From assembly GCF_014199935.1 (NCBI RefSeq), contig NZ_JACHOP010000019.1, forward strand, positions 1 to 64,000: a stretch of 64,000 nt of DNA, written 5' to 3'. The notes beneath the pieces are model-generated. The model was not told the DNA's origin. It did not search any database and saw nothing but the letters and a program-made list of their open reading frames with translations. Below are positions 60,823 to 64,000 of this stretch, piece by piece. The stretch's first letter is position 1. Every line of letters begins with the position of its first letter. The stretch is from Methylorubrum rhodinum (GTDB lineage Bacteria; Pseudomonadota; Alphaproteobacteria; Rhizobiales; Beijerinckiaceae). Both the position numbers and the translations under genes were made by a program.

Positions 60823-60950
60823 CGGCTAAGAAGCAGGCCGACGAGGATGAGCGCGCAGGCCGACGCGGCCGCGAAAGCGGCGCCGTCGATCGTCTGCACG
60901 GAGCGGCCAGGGGCCACGCTCGGTCTCCTCAGGGGCTGACTCGCCGGCAT
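60816..60950 (-). CDS. Possible small C-tail membrane protein
   Basis: 44 residues: a polar basic start (MPASQPLRRPSVAPGRSVQT) and one hydrophobic helix at the end (GAAFAAASACALILVGLLLS). The ribosome binding site is weak. It precedes leuA on the same strand. Whether it is translated is uncertain. Confidence 0.35.
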   Translation of the reverse strand: MPASQPLRRPSVAPGRSVQTIDGAAFAAASACALILVGLLLSRP

Positions 60951-61088
60951 AAGGCCCGCGACCAGGGTTCGCGTGTGTATCGATTGGTGGGGAGTGTGAC
61001 AAGCGCGACCCCGCGCCGTGATTGACCGTCCTTCCGACGCATCGCACAAGCTCGGCCTTATCGAACGCGTCTGCCGGGAGACCTCGTC

Positions 61089-61418
61089 GTGCCCTCGCCC
61101 CGTTCCGCCATCGTTTTGACCGTCCTCGCTTCGTCACTCGGCGCCTGCCAGTCGAGCGCACCGCCGCCGGTCGCGGCGGTGGCCGCGGCGCCCGCCCCGG
61201 TGATCGCCGACTTGGCTCCCGGCGCCGGCTGCGGCCCGACCATCGCGCGGACGCAATCCATCGTCGCGGGCGATGTGAAGACCGGCGACCTGTCGGAAGC
61301 GGTCGGCCAGCGATTCGGCGCGGATCTCGGCAAGGCGGCCGACGCCTGCGCGGCAGGGCGCGACGCGGAGGCCTTGCGCCTGCATGCGGCGGCCAAGGCG
61401 CGGTACGGCTACCGGTAG
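61089..61418 (+). CDS. Small lipoprotein of unknown function
   Basis: 109 residues from a GTG. The signal sequence SAIVLTVLASSLGAC ends in a lipobox (LGAC), so the mature protein would be lipid-anchored. After an Ala/Pro-rich spacer comes a compact helical domain (TQSIVAGDVKTGDLSEAVGQ, ADLGKAADACAAGRDAEALR) with two Cys besides the lipidated one. No family recognised. Convergent with the NUDIX gene, one base apart. Confidence 0.72.
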   Translation: MPSPRSAIVLTVLASSLGACQSSAPPPVAAVAAAPAPVIADLAPGAGCGPTIARTQSIVAGDVKTGDLSEAVGQRFGADLGKAADACAAGRDAEALRLHAAAKARYGYR

Positions 61419-61419
61419 T

Positions 61420-62151
61420 TCACCCCGGAAACACGCTCGCCAGATAGGCCTGCACGAAGCCCGGCATCCGTCCCGCGTCGATATCGGCCCGCGAGCGGGC
61501 GACGATGCTGTGGGCGAGTTCCGGCTCGTCCTCGTGGCCGCGATGGGCGTCGATCCGCGCGCTCAACGCCTCGGCGTCGAGATCGAACCGGACCGGGCGC
61601 AGGAAGGCGAGCTGGCCGTCGCCGCGCAGCAGAACCCAGTCCTGCGCCGCGTCGTCCGGCAGGGGCAGGCCGGTTTCCTCCAGAAATTCGCGTTCGGCGC
61701 TGCCGGCGAGGTCCACCACCTCGCCGTCACGAAGGTCGCCAGGGTCGGGCGTGCCGCAGGGGAAGTAGATCTGCCCGGCATTGGCGGTGTGGGCGCCCAT
61801 CACGCCGAGCACCACGGCGCCGTCCGCGGTGTGCGGCACGATCGCCGCGAAGGCGTTGGCGACGAGCGCGTCCGGCACGCCCGCATCGCGAAACGCGATG
61901 AAGCGGGAATAGCGCGCCTCGAAGAACGCCGCCTCGCAGGCGCCGTCGGCGATGGAGCAGCCGCTCGCCAGATAGACCGGGCCGTCGAAAAGGCCCGGCG
62001 TCTTTTGCCGGCGCCGCTCCCAGTTGCGATCGATCGCCTCGGCGTTGTCGCGGGCCCAGGCCCAGTCGTAAGCGGCCAGACGAGCGGTGATGTGCTTCAG
62101 CGGCGTCAGGGTGAAGCCCGGCGCGGGCAGGCTCTCGCCCTCAATCGACAT
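61420..62151 (-). CDS. NUDIX hydrolase
   Basis: 243 residues. A NUDIX box is recognisable as the Gly/Glu-rich stretch around DGEVVDLAGSAEREFLEETG, with the key REFLEE metal-binding helix. The N-terminal part (about 1-110) is not typical of short NUDIX enzymes and contains YLASGCSIADGACEAAFFEA. The nucleotide substrate is unknown. Its start overlaps the end of the PhzF-like gene by eleven bases. Confidence 0.85.
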   Translation of the reverse strand: MSIEGESLPAPGFTLTPLKHITARLAAYDWAWARDNAEAIDRNWERRRQKTPGLFDGPVYLASGCSIADGACEAAFFEARYSRFIAFRDAGVPDALVANAFAAIVPHTADGAVVLGVMGAHTANAGQIYFPCGTPDPGDLRDGEVVDLAGSAEREFLEETGLPLPDDAAQDWVLLRGDGQLAFLRPVRFDLDAEALSARIDAHRGHEDEPELAHSIVARSRADIDAGRMPGFVQAYLASVFPG

Positions 62152-63058
62152 GCATCGTGCCTTCCGCGACCAGCACGGCGCCGCCGCCGATCTCGGCGGA
62201 GCGCAGGGCGCCGTCCGCGATGACGACTTGCAGGTCGATCGCGCTCGGGCGGCCGATGGCGACGCCTTGGCGGATCAGCACGTCGTGGGTGCCGTCGCCC
62301 AGCGGCTCGAACTGCATCAGCACGCCGGCGAAGGCCGCCGCCGCGCTGCCCGTCGCTGGGTCCTCGCGTACGCCCAGCCGCGGGGCGAACATGCGGGCCT
62401 GATACTGGAGCCCGATCCCCTCGGGATCGACGGCGTAGAGGTAGAGCGCGTCGGCCCCCTCAGGATACAGCCGGGCGAGGCCGGACTCGTCGACCCGCGC
62501 CCGGTCGAGCGCCTCGCGGCTCGCCACCGGCACGAAGGTGAAGTCCGGGCCCGCCCCGTGCCGGCTCGGACGATGGCGGTCGAAGCCGATGTCGGAGGGC
62601 GACAGCCCGAGCACCTCGGCGAGCGCGTCCGCCGCCGGCGCCTCGCCGAGATAGGTCGGCAGCACCGGCAGCTTGAACCGGGCGCGGCCGGAGCGTCCGT
62701 CGGCCCCGGTCTCGACCACGCAGGAGACCGTGCCGATCCGCTCCTCCAGTCCGAAGGCGAGGGCGTCGGCCCCGGTTCGCGCGGCGCGGTCGTGCAGCGC
62801 CAGCAGCACCGCGGTGCCGATGGTGGGATGGCCGGCGAACGGCAGTTCGCGGGCCGGGGTGAAGATGCGGAGCGAAGCCCGGTGACGCGCCTCGGCGGGG
62901 GCGGCCACGAACACCGTCTCGGACAGGTTGAACTCGCGGGCGACGGCCTGCATCTGCACATCGTCCAGGCCGCCGCTGTCGAGCACCACCGCCAGCGGGT
63001 TTCCGGCCAGCGCCGTGTCGGTGAAAACGTCGAGGGTGGCGAAGCGGCGTTTCGGCAT
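62141..63058 (-). CDS. PhzF-family isomerase/epimerase-like protein
   Basis: 305 residues, two-domain diaminopimelate-epimerase-like fold. It has DVFTDTALAGNPLAVVLD, the catalytic-type Glu in REFNLSETVFV, LPFAGHPTIGTAVLL and GVREDPATGSAAAAFAG, all standard PhzF motifs. Most genomic members are not phenazine enzymes and their substrates are unknown. It lies between pdxY and the NUDIX gene in one operon. Confidence 0.9.
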   Translation of the reverse strand: MPKRRFATLDVFTDTALAGNPLAVVLDSGGLDDVQMQAVAREFNLSETVFVAAPAEARHRASLRIFTPARELPFAGHPTIGTAVLLALHDRAARTGADALAFGLEERIGTVSCVVETGADGRSGRARFKLPVLPTYLGEAPAADALAEVLGLSPSDIGFDRHRPSRHGAGPDFTFVPVASREALDRARVDESGLARLYPEGADALYLYAVDPEGIGLQYQARMFAPRLGVREDPATGSAAAAFAGVLMQFEPLGDGTHDVLIRQGVAIGRPSAIDLQVVIADGALRSAEIGGGAVLVAEGTMHVD

Positions 63059-63070
63059 CGAATATCCTTA

Positions 63071-63922
63071 TCAGACGGTTTCGACCGGGAAGGCGTTCGT
63101 GGGCGCGACGAACTCGTCCTGCGCCTCGACGGTCAACAGCTCCTCGGCCCCGGCTTCCGCCGTGCGGCGCAGGAGCCCGTGGATCGAGGCCGCCGCCATG
63201 CCGAGCGCGAGCGCCGCCGAGCGGGTGCGCCAGTAATGCACGAGGTAGAGCGCGGCCACCGCATCGCCCGCGCCGGAGACCGCCTTGAGGTCGAGCCGCG
63301 GCGTGCGCACCCGCCAGAACGCGCCGCCTTCGCCCGCCATCATGTCGATCGAATCCGCGGGCGTCTCGGCGGTGACGAGCGAGGTGACGAGCACCACCAT
63401 CGGACCCAGCGCCTGCACCGCCCCGACCGCCGCCTTGGCGCCCGCCAGCGTGTCGGTGGGCGTGCCGGCGATCAGGTCCAGCTCGAACTGGTTCGGCGTC
63501 AGGATGTCGGCCGCCGGCACCGCCTGATCCCGCATGAAGTCGGCGATGCCCGGCCGCACGTAGACGCCGGCATAGGTGTCGCCGATCACCGGATCGCAGC
63601 AATACAGCGCCTCGCGGTTGGCCGCCCGCACGGCGGCGACCGCCCGCAGGATCGCGGTGCCGATATCAGCCGAGCCCATGTAGCCGGAGAGCACCGCGTC
63701 GCAGTGCTTCAAGGCGCCCCGCTCGGCCACGCCCTGCACCACCTCCTCGACCGCCGGCCCGTCGAACACCCGGCCGCGCCACTTCCCGTAGCCGGTGTGG
63801 TTGGAGAACTGCACCGTGTGCACCGGCCAGACCTCGACGCCGAGCCGCTGCATCGGGAAGACCGCGGAGGCGTTGCCGACATGGCCGTAGGCGACGTGCG
63901 ACTGGATCGACAGAACCTTCAT
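63071..63922 (-). CDS. pdxY: Pyridoxal kinase PdxY
   Basis: 283 residues, a ribokinase-fold enzyme phosphorylating pyridoxal in vitamin B6 salvage. Motifs: VLSIQSHVAYGHVGNASAVF at the start, CDPVIGDTYAGVYV, DILTPNQFELDLIAG, and the catalytic ATP loop AVSGAGDAVAALYLVH with its Asp. First gene of a three-gene minus-strand operon; the 78 bases to the right edge hold no other gene. Confidence 0.94.
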   Translation of the reverse strand: MKVLSIQSHVAYGHVGNASAVFPMQRLGVEVWPVHTVQFSNHTGYGKWRGRVFDGPAVEEVVQGVAERGALKHCDAVLSGYMGSADIGTAILRAVAAVRAANREALYCCDPVIGDTYAGVYVRPGIADFMRDQAVPAADILTPNQFELDLIAGTPTDTLAGAKAAVGAVQALGPMVVLVTSLVTAETPADSIDMMAGEGGAFWRVRTPRLDLKAVSGAGDAVAALYLVHYWRTRSAALALGMAAASIHGLLRRTAEAGAEELLTVEAQDEFVAPTNAFPVETV

Positions 63923-64000
63923 GACGCTCCGGATATGCCGTCTTGCACCGCTTTCGTAGCCCGCCGCGCCGCGCGACGCATCCCATGCGCCTATCGCCGC

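Overview
The window comes from a high-GC alphaproteobacterium, most probably the family Methylobacteriaceae and quite likely the Methylorubrum/Methylobacterium extorquens group. This is inferred from gene content (an alphaproteobacterial ftsW-murGCB-ddl-ftsQAZ-lpxC block, FtsZ ending DDQLEIPAFLRRQAN, a FnrN-type CxxC-x7-C regulator, a YdeP-like formate dehydrogenase beside an unusual secreted protein) and from near-uniform G/C-ending codons. No rRNA or plasmid functions are present, so the species is not proven.

Left part (1-13,200) is accessory DNA. An IS3-family element runs off the left edge and ends at about 143, inside the 5' part of a tyrosine integrase that faces the 3' end of a CAU-anticodon tRNA (1222-1297). 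Next comes a low-oxygen/stress module: a potassium channel, universal stress proteins, a small cytochrome c, an Fe-S type FNR regulator, a PAS-HTH protein, BON-domain proteins, several small membrane proteins and a complete cytochrome bd operon (cydP-cydA-cydB-cydX and a YbgE-like gene). Seven FNR/FixK-type boxes (TTGA-N6-TCAA and variants) lie here, six of them a short distance upstream of transcription units; four are the identical 14-mer. The module is flanked by gene remnants (zinc alcohol dehydrogenase, P-type ATPase, stress protein), which suggests repeated rearrangement. The natural reading is an island-like regulon in which the local FNR protein switches on bd oxidase and stress genes when oxygen falls.

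The middle (13,300-43,200) is mostly chromosomal core: guaB; the second half of the division/cell-wall cluster (ftsW, murG, murC, murB, ddl, ftsQ, ftsA, ftsZ), interrupted by a DUF559 gene and a hicAB toxin-antitoxin pair; lpxC, bamD and recN; a stand-alone sigma-70 region 1.1-like protein; the formate-dehydrogenase-like gene pair; dnaK-dnaJ; a PmtA-like methyltransferase; and a secreted His/Trp/Gly-rich protein.

The right part (43,390-64,000) holds a nucleoside salvage operon (cdd, purine nucleoside phosphorylase, deoC, deoA), a lipid A/Kdo operon (DUF374 acyltransferase, waaA, lpxK), a metallophosphoesterase, a single-domain response regulator, a double cold-shock protein with a DRFGGG-repeat linker, divergent periplasmic glucan genes (opgG/D-type and opgH), ilvD and leuA for branched-chain amino acids, and a NUDIX-PhzF-pdxY operon. 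Two families of dispersed imperfect palindromes, three copies each, sit mainly between genes; one copy has become the 3' end of the DUF559 coding sequence.
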